Notes: generated by a model from the sequence alone, not told the origin. A stretch of DNA of 64,000 nucleotides from Candidatus Binatus sp. (GCF_030646925.1 NZ_JAUSKL010000058.1:36123-100122), one strand, 5' to 3'. Counted from the first letter of the stretch, positions 25,078-34,469 are shown. A program made the numbers and translations.

Positions 25078-26496
25078 GTGCTAGCGTCGGGGCGAATTTG
25101 CCGTCTGCCGGAAGTCGCTTTGGAACCTCGCATACTCGCACGCGCAGAACATCCCATCTCACGCCGAGATATCGACGCCAACGTCCTGAAGGTGCTCTAT
25201 CGCCTGACCGGCGCGGGCCATCTCGCGTTTCTGGTCGGTGGCAGCGTGCGCGATCTGATGCTCTCGCGGCGGCCCAAGGATTTCGACGTCGCCACCTCGG
25301 CGCATCCGCAGCAGGTGCGCGACCTGTTCCGCAACTCGCGCCTGATCGGCCGGCGCTTCCGACTGGTGCACGTTTTCTTCGGACGGCAGAACGTCGAGGT
25401 CGCGACCTTCCGCCGCCAGAGCGAGGAAGTCGCCGATAGCGACGACCCGCTGATCCGCCTCGACAACACTTTCGGCACGCCAGAGGAGGACGCCTTTCGC
25501 CGCGATTTCACGGTGAACGCGCTCTTCTACGACGCGCAATCCTTCCAGGTGATCGATTTTCCGGGCGGCGTGAACGATCTCGAAGCGCGCCTTATCCGCA
25601 CCATCGGCGATCCCGAACTCCGGATGCGCGAGGACCCGGTCCGCATGATGCGCGCGGTCCGCTTCGCAGCGAAACTCGGCTTCGAGATCGAGCCGGCGAC
25701 GCGCGCTGCAATCGAGCGCCATCGCGCCGATTTGCGCAAAGCCTCGGTTCCGCGCCTGGTCGAAGAGACTTACCGTACTCTAGGCCAACCCGAAGCTGCG
25801 CACGCGGTCGTACTGATGGAGGAACTCGGACTGCTCGAGTCGGTGCTCCCAATCTTGTCGGAGCATCTGAAGGCGGGCGAGGGTACGCTGGCCGAGCAGG
25901 CCACAATTCGCAATGTCTATGCGCTCGGCAAAACTATCGCCGCCGGTACGATCCCCGAGCGCTCGACGGTGCTGTCTGCCCTGATGCTCGACGTCTTCCG
26001 CGCTCAGTTCCAGCGCGAGCGATCGCGCCGAATCGATCTGCTCGCCGAACTCCGCGCTCGAGGATTCGCGCGCGGCGACACCGAGCAGATGCGTCTGATC
26101 CTCGAGGCGTTCGAAAACCTCGCGGCGCCCACCCGCCGTACGCGGCGCCTGATGCGTCGGCCGTACTTTCCCGACGCGCGCCTGTTCTTCGAGATGACTG
26201 CGCCAACTTACAGTATCGATATCAGCCGCACGATCCGCCTGCTGGCTGACCCCGAGACCTTCAACACGATTCAGGCGCCCTCGAATGCTCAAGCTACGGG
26301 CGATCGCCGCCGGCGACGCCGTCGTCGTCGCGGCCCTCGACGCGGCGCGGCGAACCAAGCTCTGCCCGTCGCGCCGAATGATTCAGTTAATAGCGAGGTC
26401 GGCGCCGCGACGCACCATGGTAGCAACGCCAATCAGGATGCCTCCGGCCACGCCGAACCGAACGCGGCGGTTGTCCCCGCGAAGGCCATCGACTAA
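25078..26496 (+). CDS. pcnB: Poly(A) polymerase (PcnB-type nucleotidyltransferase)
   Basis: 472 residues. Nucleotidyltransferase motif GGSVRDLMLSRRPKDFDVAT with the metal Asp pair (DFD), RRDFTVNALFYD, and IGDPELRMREDPVRMMRAVR of the class II tRNA nucleotidyltransferase/poly(A) polymerase superfamily. LIGRRFRLVHV is the (G)RRFxLxH motif that separates bacterial poly(A) polymerases from CCA-adding enzymes. An Arg-rich C-terminal stretch (about 410-425) suits RNA binding. Adds poly(A) tails that mark RNA for decay. Start is taken as GTG 25078; a TTG at about 25120 is possible. Confidence 0.9.
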   Translation: MLASGRICRLPEVALEPRILARAEHPISRRDIDANVLKVLYRLTGAGHLAFLVGGSVRDLMLSRRPKDFDVATSAHPQQVRDLFRNSRLIGRRFRLVHVFFGRQNVEVATFRRQSEEVADSDDPLIRLDNTFGTPEEDAFRRDFTVNALFYDAQSFQVIDFPGGVNDLEARLIRTIGDPELRMREDPVRMMRAVRFAAKLGFEIEPATRAAIERHRADLRKASVPRLVEETYRTLGQPEAAHAVVLMEELGLLESVLPILSEHLKAGEGTLAEQATIRNVYALGKTIAAGTIPERSTVLSALMLDVFRAQFQRERSRRIDLLAELRARGFARGDTEQMRLILEAFENLAAPTRRTRRLMRRPYFPDARLFFEMTAPTYSIDISRTIRLLADPETFNTIQAPSNAQATGDRRRRRRRRRGPRRGAANQALPVAPNDSVNSEVGAATHHGSNANQDASGHAEPNAAVVPAKAID

Positions 26497-26590
26497 CTAA
26501 TCCGCATCTACTAACTTTGACGATGCAATAACCGACGCGTCGCGTTTATCGCGCGCAGTCTTCGTCCAACCGTCCCGACGAGAGGCGAGG

Positions 26591-27526
26591 GTGAAATCCT
26601 TGGCGGCCAACAATTTACGCTCCGACAAAATCTGGATGGACGGCGCGATGGTGCCCTACGATCAGGCCACCGTGCACGTCCTCACCCACAGCCTGCACTA
26701 TGGCCTCGGCGTATTCGAAGGGATGCGCTGTTACAAGACCGATAACGGCCACTCGGCTATCTTCCGCGCCCGCGAGCATATCCGCCGCCTGATCGAATCG
26801 GGCCATATCGTCGAGATGAAAGTACCCTACAGCCAGGAGGAATTGCTCAAAGCCTGCGCCGATATCGTGCGCGTGAACAAATTCGCCGAGTGCTACTTGC
26901 GGCCGCTGGTGTTCTTCGGCGAAGGCGAGATGGGACTGTCGGCGCGCGGCAACAAGATTCGCGTCTCGATCGCCGCGTGGCCGTGGGGCGCGTATCTCGG
27001 CCAGGACAGCGCCGAGAAGGGCGTGCGGCTCAAGACTTCGTCGTTCGTGAGATTTCATCACAACTCGATGATGCCGGCGGCCAAGGTCACCGGCCATTAC
27101 GTCAATTCGATCCTCGCCGGTTACGAAGCACGCCGCGGCGGTTACGATGAAGCGCTGTTGCTCAATACTGAAGGCTTTGTCGCGGAAGGCAGCGGCGAGA
27201 ACGTGTTTGTGATTCGCGACGGCATCGTCGTGACGCCGCCGCTGACCTCGGTGCTGGCGGGAATCACTCGCGACGCGGTCATCAGAATCCTGCGCGATTT
27301 GAGCATTGAGGTGCGCGAGCAATCCTTCGCGCGCGACGCGTTCTACATCGCCGATGAAGCATTCATGACCGGCACCGCCGCGGAGGTGACGCCGGTGGTC
27401 GAACTTGACGATCGCAAAATCGGCTCGGGGCGCCCCGGTCCGCTCACTGCCAAAGTGATGTCGGTTTTTCAGGATGCGCTCCGCGGCCGCGATCCACGTT
27501 ATCGCGAATGGCTCTACCAGGTGTGA
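26591..27526 (+). CDS. ilvE: Branched-chain amino acid aminotransferase
   Basis: 311 residues, fold-type IV PLP enzyme: MVPYDQATVHVLTHSLHYG, YGLGVFEGMRCY, then the PLP lysine in PAAKVTGHYVNSILAGYEA, EGFVAEGSGENVFVIRDG, and a C-terminal EAFMTGTAAEVTPVVELD. Last step of Leu, Ile and Val synthesis and first step of their breakdown. Starts at a GTG 26591 close after GAGGCGAGG, a fair ribosome site. The next gene follows after 52 bp in the same direction. Confidence 0.95.
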   Translation: MKSLAANNLRSDKIWMDGAMVPYDQATVHVLTHSLHYGLGVFEGMRCYKTDNGHSAIFRAREHIRRLIESGHIVEMKVPYSQEELLKACADIVRVNKFAECYLRPLVFFGEGEMGLSARGNKIRVSIAAWPWGAYLGQDSAEKGVRLKTSSFVRFHHNSMMPAAKVTGHYVNSILAGYEARRGGYDEALLLNTEGFVAEGSGENVFVIRDGIVVTPPLTSVLAGITRDAVIRILRDLSIEVREQSFARDAFYIADEAFMTGTAAEVTPVVELDDRKIGSGRPGPLTAKVMSVFQDALRGRDPRYREWLYQV

Positions 27527-27578
27527 TCGATGATCGAGCTTCGCGGCTGATGAATGCTGATGCGTTAGCGGCGCGAGT

Positions 27579-28169
27579 ATGAAGATGTTCATTCTCGGCG
27601 TCGTTGCGATCGTGCTCATCGCCGGAGCGATCGCGCTGCGGCCGCGAATCGCTCGCGCCGACCTGGTCAAGGAAGGTCAGTTCGCGCCGCCATTTTCGAC
27701 CCAGATGATCACCGGTGATCAACAGACGCCGGTCTCACTGGCGGATTTTCACGGCAAGAAAGTCATCCTCTATTTTTATCCTAAGGACGACACCCCCGGA
27801 TGCACCAAGGAGGCGTGTGCATTTCGCGACGGTTACGCGCGCTTTCAGAACGCGGGCCTGGTGGTGCTTGGATGCAGCATCGATTCGGCCGACGCGCACC
27901 GGCAATTCATCCAGAAATACAGCCTGCCGTTTTCGCTGCTGCTCGATCCCGATCGCAAGATTGCGACGTCCTACGGCGCGGCGAACGGCATCCCGATTCT
28001 CGGCCTCGACCGGCGAGTGACTTACGTGATCGACGAGAATGGCAAGGTGCTGAAGGTCTATCCCAACGTCGATCCGTCAACTCACGCGATCGAAATTCTG
28101 AACGATCTCGGCGCCGCCGACGCGACCCCCATCCCGCCCGAAGCCACGCCGACCCCCTCCGCCGACTAG
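27579..28169 (+). CDS. Exported BCP/PrxQ-type peroxiredoxin
   Basis: 196 residues. MKMFILGVVAIVLIAGAIAL is a signal peptide or membrane anchor, unusual for this normally cytoplasmic family. The thioredoxin fold follows, with the peroxidatic Cys in YPKDDTPGCTKEACAFRDGY; the second Cys five residues on is the resolving partner in PrxQ-type enzymes. PILGLDRRVTYVIDENGKVL completes the domain. The tail is Pro/Thr-rich (PIPPEATPTPSAD). Reduces peroxides, here probably in the periplasm or at the membrane. Confidence 0.92.
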   Translation: MKMFILGVVAIVLIAGAIALRPRIARADLVKEGQFAPPFSTQMITGDQQTPVSLADFHGKKVILYFYPKDDTPGCTKEACAFRDGYARFQNAGLVVLGCSIDSADAHRQFIQKYSLPFSLLLDPDRKIATSYGAANGIPILGLDRRVTYVIDENGKVLKVYPNVDPSTHAIEILNDLGAADATPIPPEATPTPSAD

Positions 28170-28522
28170 AATTTCGCAACCTTTCCTGCCCGCTCCGTGC
28201 CACTCTTCCGCCATCCTGAGAGCTTGTGAATTTTCTTGTGGCGAATGCTCTCACGAATCTTGTCACTCTGAGGCGAAGGCAGCTCTGCCGAAGAGTCCCG
28301 GATCTTTTCGTCTACCCGCCTCTCCCGCACAAACAATCCTGAGCGAAGGCTGCCGGAGTCGAAGGATCCCGAGTCTTCATTCGCGTTTCATTCTCCTGAA
28401 CTAAAAGATGTTTCACGTGATTTGCGTCTTAACCCCAGCAAATAAGCCGTTTCTGCGGAAATCGGCCGCCAAAACCGCCACGCTCGGCTGACACGACGCC
28501 CGCGATGCGCGACAATACGCGC
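28170..28522. repeat. Repeat-filled intergenic region (families B, C and part of A)
   Basis: 353 bp without a gene. It contains a family C unit (28203-28241, CCATCCTGAGAGCTTGTGAA core, matching the inverted copy at 58456-58498). Then comes a B-like unit (28256-28308, CTGAGGCGAAGGCAGCTCTG) and a fragment of A (CCTCTCCCGCACAAA at about 28319). Last is an inverted B unit (28334-28380, ATCCTGAGCGAAGGCTGCCG with GAGTCGAAGGATCCCGAG). No promoter is evident for the downstream selD gene except within the last 140 bp. Confidence 0.7.
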
Positions 28523-29596
28523 ATGTCCAACAGCAAGGACAACAATCCGTCGCGCGGCGAACTGATTCGCCTCACCGCGCGATGCAAGGCTGCGGGTTGA
28601 GCCGGTAAGCTCGGTCCGGCGGACCTGTCCGCAGTCTTGTCGCGGCTCGAATTGCCGAGCCATCCTGATTTGCTCGTCGGCATCACGACGGGCGACGACG
28701 CCGGCGTGTTCCGTTTTTCCGACGACCTCGCGATCGTGAACACCGTCGATTTCTTCACACCCGTCGTCGATGACCCCTTCACCTACGGCCAGATTTCCGC
28801 CGCCAACGCGCTCTCCGACGTCTATGCGATGGGCGGCGTGCCGCGCACCGCGCTGAATATCGTATGCTGGCCGCAATCCGGATTGCCGCCTGAGATGCTC
28901 GCTGAAATTCTGCGCGGCGGAATCGAAAAGGCGCGCGAAGCCGGCGTGGTCGTAGTCGGCGGTCACACCGTCGCCGATGACGAAGTCAAATTCGGGATGG
29001 CGATTACCGGCGTGATCGATCCGCGCCGAATCGTGCGCAACGTCGGCGCCAAAGTCGGCGATGCGCTCATCCTCAGCAAGCCGCTCGGCACCGGCATCCT
29101 GATGACCGCCTTCAAGCGCGACAAGCTGCCCGCCGATTCGTACGATGCCGCCGTCCGCTCGATGTGCCAGCTCAATGCCGCCGCCGCGACCGCGATGCTC
29201 CGCTACGATGTTCACGCCGCCACCGATGTCACCGGCTTCGGACTGGTCGGCCACGCGATGAAGATGGCCGACGGCAGCGGCGTGACGATCGTGTTCGAGG
29301 AGTCCGACTTGCCGCTGCTGCCCGGCGTGCTCGAACTCGCGCGTGAGGGCGTGATTCCCGGCGGTGGAACACGCAATCGCGACTACTACGCGCCGAACGT
29401 GCGCATCTCGGATGAAGTCGCCGACGAAATGGCGACGATCGCATTCGACCCGCAGACCTCGGGCGGGCTGCTGATCGCACTGCCGGCAGCGCAGGCCGTC
29501 GCGCTGCTCGCGGAACTGCACGATTCGGGGCATCGCGACGCCGCGATCGTCGGACGCGTCATCGATCGCGCCGCCGCCTCGATCGAACTCGTCTGA
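28523..29596 (+). CDS. selD: Selenophosphate synthetase containing selenocysteine (Sec at codon 26)
   Basis: Reads ATG at 28523, then an in-frame TGA at 28598-28600, then 331 more codons to 29596. Codons 17-30 give LTARCKAAG, TGA, AGKL. In SelD the catalytic Cys17 and Lys20 sit in a G-A-G-C-G-C-K context, and the TGA falls exactly on Cys17 with the Lys three residues on. This is the Sec form of SelD known from many selenoprotein-using organisms. Downstream features are standard: GITTGDDAGVF, TVDFFTPVVDDPFTYGQISA, GGHTVADDEVKFG, ATDVTGFGLVGHA, FDPQTSGGLLI. It makes selenophosphate from selenide and ATP. Without UGA decoding only a start at about 28637 would remain, lacking the active site. Confidence 0.93.
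28613..28625 (+). promoter_or_regulatory. Candidate bacterial SECIS hairpin of selD
   Basis: GGTCC-GGC-GGACC forms a five-base-pair stem with a GGC loop. The loop starts 17 nt after the UGA at 28598, within the spacing used by bacterial SECIS elements, and its first base is G as the consensus needs. The hairpin is inside the coding sequence, as is normal in bacteria. Confidence 0.6.
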
Positions 29597-29684
29597 TTCG
29601 CTCGCGCCCGCGCTTCGCGCAGGCAGGAAATTTCCCGGCGTCCTGTGCTAACTTGCGTCCGAGTCATCCTCGCGGGAGGCGCCA

Positions 29685-30350
29685 ATGGATTTTTTCGAAG
29701 TCGCAACTTCAACCCCCACCGTGCGCCGCTTTCTCGATCGCCCGATTCCGGAAGCCGACCTGATGAAGGTGCTCGAGACGGCCAACATGGCGCCGTCGGG
29801 CTCGAACGCGCAGCCGTGGGAGTTCGTCGTGGTGCGGGATATCGATGCGCGCAAGAAAATCCAAAGCCTCTACCAGGAAGTCTGGGAGCCCTACAAGGAG
29901 AGCGCGATCATCCGCGGCCGCACCACGCTTTCGCCGCGCGCCGTCAAAGCGATCGCGACCGGCGACGAATTCGCCGCGACGCTCGCGATCGTGCCGGTCC
30001 ATCTGCTGGTCTTTCTCGATCGCCCCAAGATGCGCGTCGAGCGCGGCAGCGCCGACGACCTGTTCAACTTCGGCGCGACCTACGGCTCGATGTTTCCCGC
30101 AATCGAGTTGCTGATGCTATCCGCGCGCGCCCTCGGGATCGGCTCTGCGATGACCACGATGCTGAGTAGCCGCGAGCCCGAGACCAAGGCGACGTTCGGC
30201 GTGCCCGAACTGTACCAGTTGATCGCGCTAATCCCGCTCGGCTATCCCGACGGCGGCTTCAAGCGACCGTATCGAAAGCCGGTGCTGCCGCGCATCCACC
30301 ACGGCCACTGGGATCGCGCATGGCCCGCCCCGGCGAATAGTAACCTCTAG
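29685..30350 (+). CDS. Nitroreductase family protein
   Basis: 221 residues, FMN-dependent oxidoreductase. The N-terminal pattern TPTVRRFLDRPIPEADL and APSGSNAQPWEFVVV is the FMN-phosphate-binding start of the family. SMFPAIELLMLSARALGIGS and the C-terminal LIPLGYPDG with KRPYRKPV follow. Reduces nitro groups, quinones or similar acceptors with NAD(P)H. It lies 88 bp after selD with AGGCGCCA near the start and could be cotranscribed. Confidence 0.88.
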   Translation: MDFFEVATSTPTVRRFLDRPIPEADLMKVLETANMAPSGSNAQPWEFVVVRDIDARKKIQSLYQEVWEPYKESAIIRGRTTLSPRAVKAIATGDEFAATLAIVPVHLLVFLDRPKMRVERGSADDLFNFGATYGSMFPAIELLMLSARALGIGSAMTTMLSSREPETKATFGVPELYQLIALIPLGYPDGGFKRPYRKPVLPRIHHGHWDRAWPAPANSNL

Positions 30351-30414
30351 TCACTCCCTGGGTGACTCGGCTAGCTTGTCGGTACGATCGCTTTGATTCA
30401 CGCGAGGTAGCTGT

Positions 30415-33400
30415 ATGGATTGGCCGCTACCGCTGTGGCAGATGCTCGGCGAGGAACTCGATCAACTTCGGCCTCCGACCGCCGATATAGTTGCTGATAC
30501 CAAGCTTGATGAAAAGCAACCAGGCGCCGAAGCATCTCCCTATGAGTATCGGCCGCCCGATACTATCGACCCGACTCTGCTAAGCCGGCACCTGGAACTC
30601 CGACTACCTGAACTGCAATCGCTAATAGCAAAAACGCCAGGGACCCGCTCCTTCAACTTCGGCGAAGTAGCTGCGGCGGCCTTAGCTTCATTAGCGACGA
30701 CGCAACCAGACGCTCGATTTTTGAATGGCTTGCTCAGGATGGCAGACCTTTACGCCGCATTTCCTGCACTGGCCGAATCGAGGTGGATTGCAGATCAGAA
30801 GCCCGAGCAGTTGCCGGAGGACAAAGTCATAGCGCTCAATCGATTTCTGCTCGATCGAGCTTTAGCCGGCGCGGTCCAGCCGATCGACGAAACGATGCTG
30901 TCGGGCGTGGTCGATCGATTGCACCAGAGCGAGCTTTCGGCGCTTTGCTTCTCCGGTGGTGGAATCCGCAGCGCGACCTTCTGCCTCGGCGTAGTACAGG
31001 GACTTGCTCGCAAGGGATTGCTCGATCGCTTCGACTATCTATCGACGGTGTCCGGCGGCGGATACCTGGGTAGCTGGCTTGCTGCGTGGACCTATTGGAA
31101 CAAAGACGGACTGCCTGACGTCATATCTCAGCTCGCTACGGCAAAGACCGATGGCGGCGCGCCGCATTTTAAGAAAACACCGGACGGCCACGCAGAGCAA
31201 CCTAAGACTGAGCCAAGCGGCACGCAGCCACCTAAGCATGAGCCCCACGATGCACAGCAATCCAGGCCGGCGCCCGGCGCCAAGCAACCAGCCAGGCCGG
31301 CAATCCTCAAGCTCGAGCCCGAACCCGATCCCGTCTTCTATCTGCGCAACTTCAGCAACTACCTGACGCCCCGCACCGGCTTGTTCTCGACCGATACCTG
31401 GACGTTGATCGGAATTTTTCTGCGCAACCTTCTATTGCATTGGTCGGTGATACTGCCGCCGCTAATTGCGATCCTGCTAATGCCGGATCTGTTGTTCGCC
31501 CTGATGCGCAATCAATGGTTGTGGGACAGCCACGAATTCCACGGCTATTCCATCAATGCCCGTTACGGATGCTTCGTGCTCGCCGTGATAACGATGGCGA
31601 TAGCAGTGTTCTATGAAGGATTGGCGCGACCTAGCCACCTTGAACTCCTTAGAGAGCGCTCGCGATGGTGGCTGGCGCGGCGCGCGCAAAGCAGCTTTCT
31701 CCTATACTTCCTTGCCCCCTTGACGCTTTCGAGTTTTCTCTTCGCAACCTATCTGTTTCACGCGCCCGATAGCGGACCAGGTCCATTTATCCTTTACGGA
31801 AGCATCGCCGGAGTGCTTGGATGGTCGCTCAACGCGTTGCTGTTGGGCGCGAAGCTGTTTTCGAAGCGGATCGCTATCCTATGGAGCCTGCTGGCGGTGG
31901 CGCTTAGCGGCGTTGCGGGCGGCGCGATGCTCTACCGAGTCGTGACCTCGAATTGGCTGGTTGGCGGCAGAGAATTTCCGACGCTGTACTTCTGCCTGAT
32001 GCCGCCAATCACGCTGATCGTATTCCTGCTCGCCGCTACTATCTTCATAGGACTGGTGACGCTCTTTACCAGCGATGAAGACCGCGAGTACTGGGCGCGG
32101 ATGGGCGCATGGGCGCTGATCGCGACTCTAGGCTGGTCAGCATTCGGCGCAGTCTCGCTGTTCGGCCCGTTGCTGTTATTGCATCGCGTGATGATTCCCT
32201 GGTCGGTCGGTGCAGGCGTTGTAAGTAGCGCGCTCACCACTTACCTTGGCTGGAGTTCGAAGACTGGCGCGCGGACCGAAGCCCGGGCCGGGACTTCATC
32301 TTCATCGCTGTTGCAGCGCAGTCTGCCCATACTGGGCGCAATCGCAATCGCGTTGATTCTTTGCGCCTTGTCGCTCGCGGGATTGTGGCTGGTGCAGCAT
32401 CTGTCGAGCGCGGTCATCGAGGACATTCAGCCGTGGATCAATAAGAAGTTCCCTGGCGATGCCTTTTCGCAATGGAAGGCTATCGCAATTCCAGACCTTA
32501 GCTGGAGTCTCAGGTACGGCGCATTCTCCGGCCTGGTCGTGCTAGCCACGCTTCTGCTAACAGCTCTCTTCGGCTTCGCGACGTCGCTGTTTATCGACGT
32601 GAATAAGTACTCGCTGCACGCGATGTATCGTAATCGGCTTATCCGCGCCTACCTCGGCGCCTCGCGCGAGAAGGGCGAGCGCCAGCCCAATCCGTTTACC
32701 GGCTTCGATCCCAGAGACAATCTCGCGATGTGCCAGTTGTGGCAAAAATCACCGCGCAAGCTGATGCCGGTGATCAATATCGCGCTCAACCTGGTCGCGC
32801 CGATCTCTGACAAGCTCGCATGGCAGGAGCGCAAGGCCGAAAGTTTCACCGTGACTCCGCTTCACGTTGGAAGTTTCCGCAGCGGATATCGCCGCGCAAA
32901 CGATTATGCGAGCAAGAATATCCTGTGGTTCCAGGATCCCAAGCCATCCGACCCCAAACTACCGCTCACGCTCGGCACCGCCACTGCGATTTCGGGCGCC
33001 GCGGTGAGTCCGAACATGGGCTACAACTCGTCGCCCATCGTCACGATGCTGCTTTCAATTTTCAATGTGCGGCTCGGATGGTGGCTCGGCAATCCGGGCG
33101 GCGCCGGCAACGAGACCTACATGCGCGCGCAACCGGGATTCGGCGTGAAGTATTTCGCTGACGAAGCGCTCGGCCGCACCAGCGCCGAGCGGCCATTTGT
33201 GCATCTCTCGGACGGCGGTCATTTCGAAAATCTCGGTCTATACGAGATGGTGCTGCGGCGATGCCATACGATCGTGGTGATCGATGCTGACCAGGATTTG
33301 CGCACCACATTCGAAAATCTCGGCAACGCGATCCGAAAAGTGCGCATCGATCTAGGTATCCCGATCGATTTTCCCAGCTTTCCGAACTTTGCCAAGCACA

Positions 33401-33738
33401 ACGCGGGCGGTATCCAGACCGAGTACTGCGCCGTGGGAACGATCAAGTACAACCACGTGGATCCGGGATCTCCCGACGGCCGTTTGATTTACGTCAAGCC
33501 CACGATCATCGGCAACGAACCCGCCGACGTGCTGAACTACGAGCGGCGATGCGGCGAGTTCCCGCACGAATCGACCGCCGATCAGTGGTTCAGCGAATCA
33601 CAGTTCGAGAGTTATCGCGCGCTCGGGATGCATGAGATCGAAACGATCGCCGGCGGCATGGTCGCAGAGAAGCCGGCGTCCGATCCGTATGCACAAGCGA
33701 GCGGGATTCTCAAAAACCTGCCGGCGCCGATCGCCTAG
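30415..33738 (+). CDS. Large patatin-like phospholipase with membrane domain
   Basis: 1107 residues. The patatin core begins at about 178: LCFSGGGIRSATFCLGVVQG (oxyanion-hole glycines), then the nucleophile Ser in YLSTVSGGGYLGSW. A linker of about 80 residues rich in Pro, Lys and His (about 245-300) and a long hydrophobic region with eight or more transmembrane helices (about 335-720) separate it from the C-terminal half of the catalytic domain. There the catalytic Asp lies in VHLSDGGHFENLGLYEM (about 923-939). The membrane part is therefore inserted inside the hydrolase. Predicted to cleave acyl chains of phospholipids at the membrane. The last 24 bp recur beyond the vapBC genes. Confidence 0.85.
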   Translation: MDWPLPLWQMLGEELDQLRPPTADIVADTKLDEKQPGAEASPYEYRPPDTIDPTLLSRHLELRLPELQSLIAKTPGTRSFNFGEVAAAALASLATTQPDARFLNGLLRMADLYAAFPALAESRWIADQKPEQLPEDKVIALNRFLLDRALAGAVQPIDETMLSGVVDRLHQSELSALCFSGGGIRSATFCLGVVQGLARKGLLDRFDYLSTVSGGGYLGSWLAAWTYWNKDGLPDVISQLATAKTDGGAPHFKKTPDGHAEQPKTEPSGTQPPKHEPHDAQQSRPAPGAKQPARPAILKLEPEPDPVFYLRNFSNYLTPRTGLFSTDTWTLIGIFLRNLLLHWSVILPPLIAILLMPDLLFALMRNQWLWDSHEFHGYSINARYGCFVLAVITMAIAVFYEGLARPSHLELLRERSRWWLARRAQSSFLLYFLAPLTLSSFLFATYLFHAPDSGPGPFILYGSIAGVLGWSLNALLLGAKLFSKRIAILWSLLAVALSGVAGGAMLYRVVTSNWLVGGREFPTLYFCLMPPITLIVFLLAATIFIGLVTLFTSDEDREYWARMGAWALIATLGWSAFGAVSLFGPLLLLHRVMIPWSVGAGVVSSALTTYLGWSSKTGARTEARAGTSSSSLLQRSLPILGAIAIALILCALSLAGLWLVQHLSSAVIEDIQPWINKKFPGDAFSQWKAIAIPDLSWSLRYGAFSGLVVLATLLLTALFGFATSLFIDVNKYSLHAMYRNRLIRAYLGASREKGERQPNPFTGFDPRDNLAMCQLWQKSPRKLMPVINIALNLVAPISDKLAWQERKAESFTVTPLHVGSFRSGYRRANDYASKNILWFQDPKPSDPKLPLTLGTATAISGAAVSPNMGYNSSPIVTMLLSIFNVRLGWWLGNPGGAGNETYMRAQPGFGVKYFADEALGRTSAERPFVHLSDGGHFENLGLYEMVLRRCHTIVVIDADQDLRTTFENLGNAIRKVRIDLGIPIDFPSFPNFAKHNAGGIQTEYCAVGTIKYNHVDPGSPDGRLIYVKPTIIGNEPADVLNYERRCGEFPHESTADQWFSESQFESYRALGMHEIETIAGGMVAEKPASDPYAQASGILKNLPAPIA

Positions 33739-33743
33739 TTTCG
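33720..33743 (+). repeat. 24-bp direct repeat, left copy (end of patatin gene)
   Basis: GCCGGCGCCGATCGCCTAGT plus TTCG, spanning the last codons and stop of the patatin gene. Matches 34470-34493 at 23 of 24 bases. Confidence 0.75.
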
Positions 33744-33747
33744 ACCG

Positions 33748-34182
33748 TCATGCCCCGATGAGCTCCAGGTTCGGCTCCGCCGCGCCTTCCACCGCCTTCA
33801 GCGAGATCGCGGAGTCGAAAGTGGCCAAGCGGCCCCGGTTCGATACCGAAAGGGCGAGCAGATAGACGTCGGTAAGTTGGCGATGCCCCTGAACGTGCTT
33901 CCAGCGGAACCGCCGTGCGTCGCGGATGCTGATCGAATCGGGCCAGAACACATGCTCGCGAGCCGAACAGAAAGTGCGCAATCGCGAGGTCGCATCTTCC
34001 GCCGTGGTGCGCCGGCCAGGATAGGCCGGATTGGACAACACGCGGACCATCGCGTTCTCGGTAAGCGCGCAAGTCGCCCATCCGTGGCGGTGATTGCTCT
34101 CGAACTAGGCGTGAGCCGCCTCGTGATGCAGGTGGGCAGGATCAAACAGCGCGACCAGCACGTTCACGTCGAGCAGTGCCAT
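33748..34182 (-). pseudogene. vapC: VapC-type PIN-domain toxin gene with an amber stop at codon 26
   Basis: From the ATG at 34182 the frame reads MALLDVNVLVALFDPAHLHH, then EAAHA, TAG (34107-34105), then FESNHRHGWATCALTENAMV and on to the stop at 33748, 144 codons in all. The PIN acidic residues are present: Asp in LLDVNVL, Glu in TENAM, Asp in LTDVYLLAL and in LATFDSAI. The residue at the stop is usually Trp in such PIN proteins (AH.WFE), so a single TGG to TAG change inactivated the gene. A restart at 34050 would lack the first catalytic Asp. The cognate vapB lies 10 bp upstream. Confidence 0.85.
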
Positions 34183-34192
34183 CATGCGCGGC

Positions 34193-34441
34193 CTAAGGTT
34201 CGTCGCGGAGCCGATTCACGATTTCCGGCGTGACGAGCCGCGCTCCTCGTCGCTCCGGCAGCAGCGGCACGCCGTTGCGCTTTCGCAGAGAGCGTACGCG
34301 AGGCGCCAGTGCGCTGCGGGCCAGCTCGGAAAGAACGCGCCCGGTGGTAGTCTCACGCCGAGCCGCGAGCTCCTTGGCGCTCTCCAAAACGTCTTCGTCG
34401 ATATCCAGCGTCGTTCGCACGTGGCGATCATCACGCATCAA
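34193..34441 (-). CDS. vapB: VapB-like ribbon-helix-helix antitoxin
   Basis: 82 residues. VRTTLDIDEDVLESAKELAA then RRETTTGRVLSELARSAL is a ribbon-helix-helix DNA-binding domain, and the C-terminal part would wrap the PIN toxin. The gene precedes vapC by about 10 bp in the usual antitoxin-first order. It appears intact although its toxin is interrupted. Two adjacent ATG codons (34441, 34438) can serve as start. Confidence 0.82.
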   Translation of the reverse strand: MMRDDRHVRTTLDIDEDVLESAKELAARRETTTGRVLSELARSALAPRVRSLRKRNGVPLLPERRGARLVTPEIVNRLRDEP

Positions 34442-34469
34442 GCATCAGATGTCAAAGACCATACTCGTC

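Noticed and set aside
28203..28380. Clustered repeats as a possible CRISPR array
   Set aside because: Units differ in length and orientation, belong to different families, and lack regular spacers; no cas genes nearby.
28388..29533. 381-codon minus-strand frame over selD
   Set aside because: Antisense shadow. It could tempt one to call the selD TGA a true stop, but selD motifs before and after the TGA are continuous.
34105..34107. Pyrrolysine or other recoding of the vapC TAG
   Set aside because: No recoding machinery is visible and the position is normally Trp; a simple nonsense mutation is sufficient.
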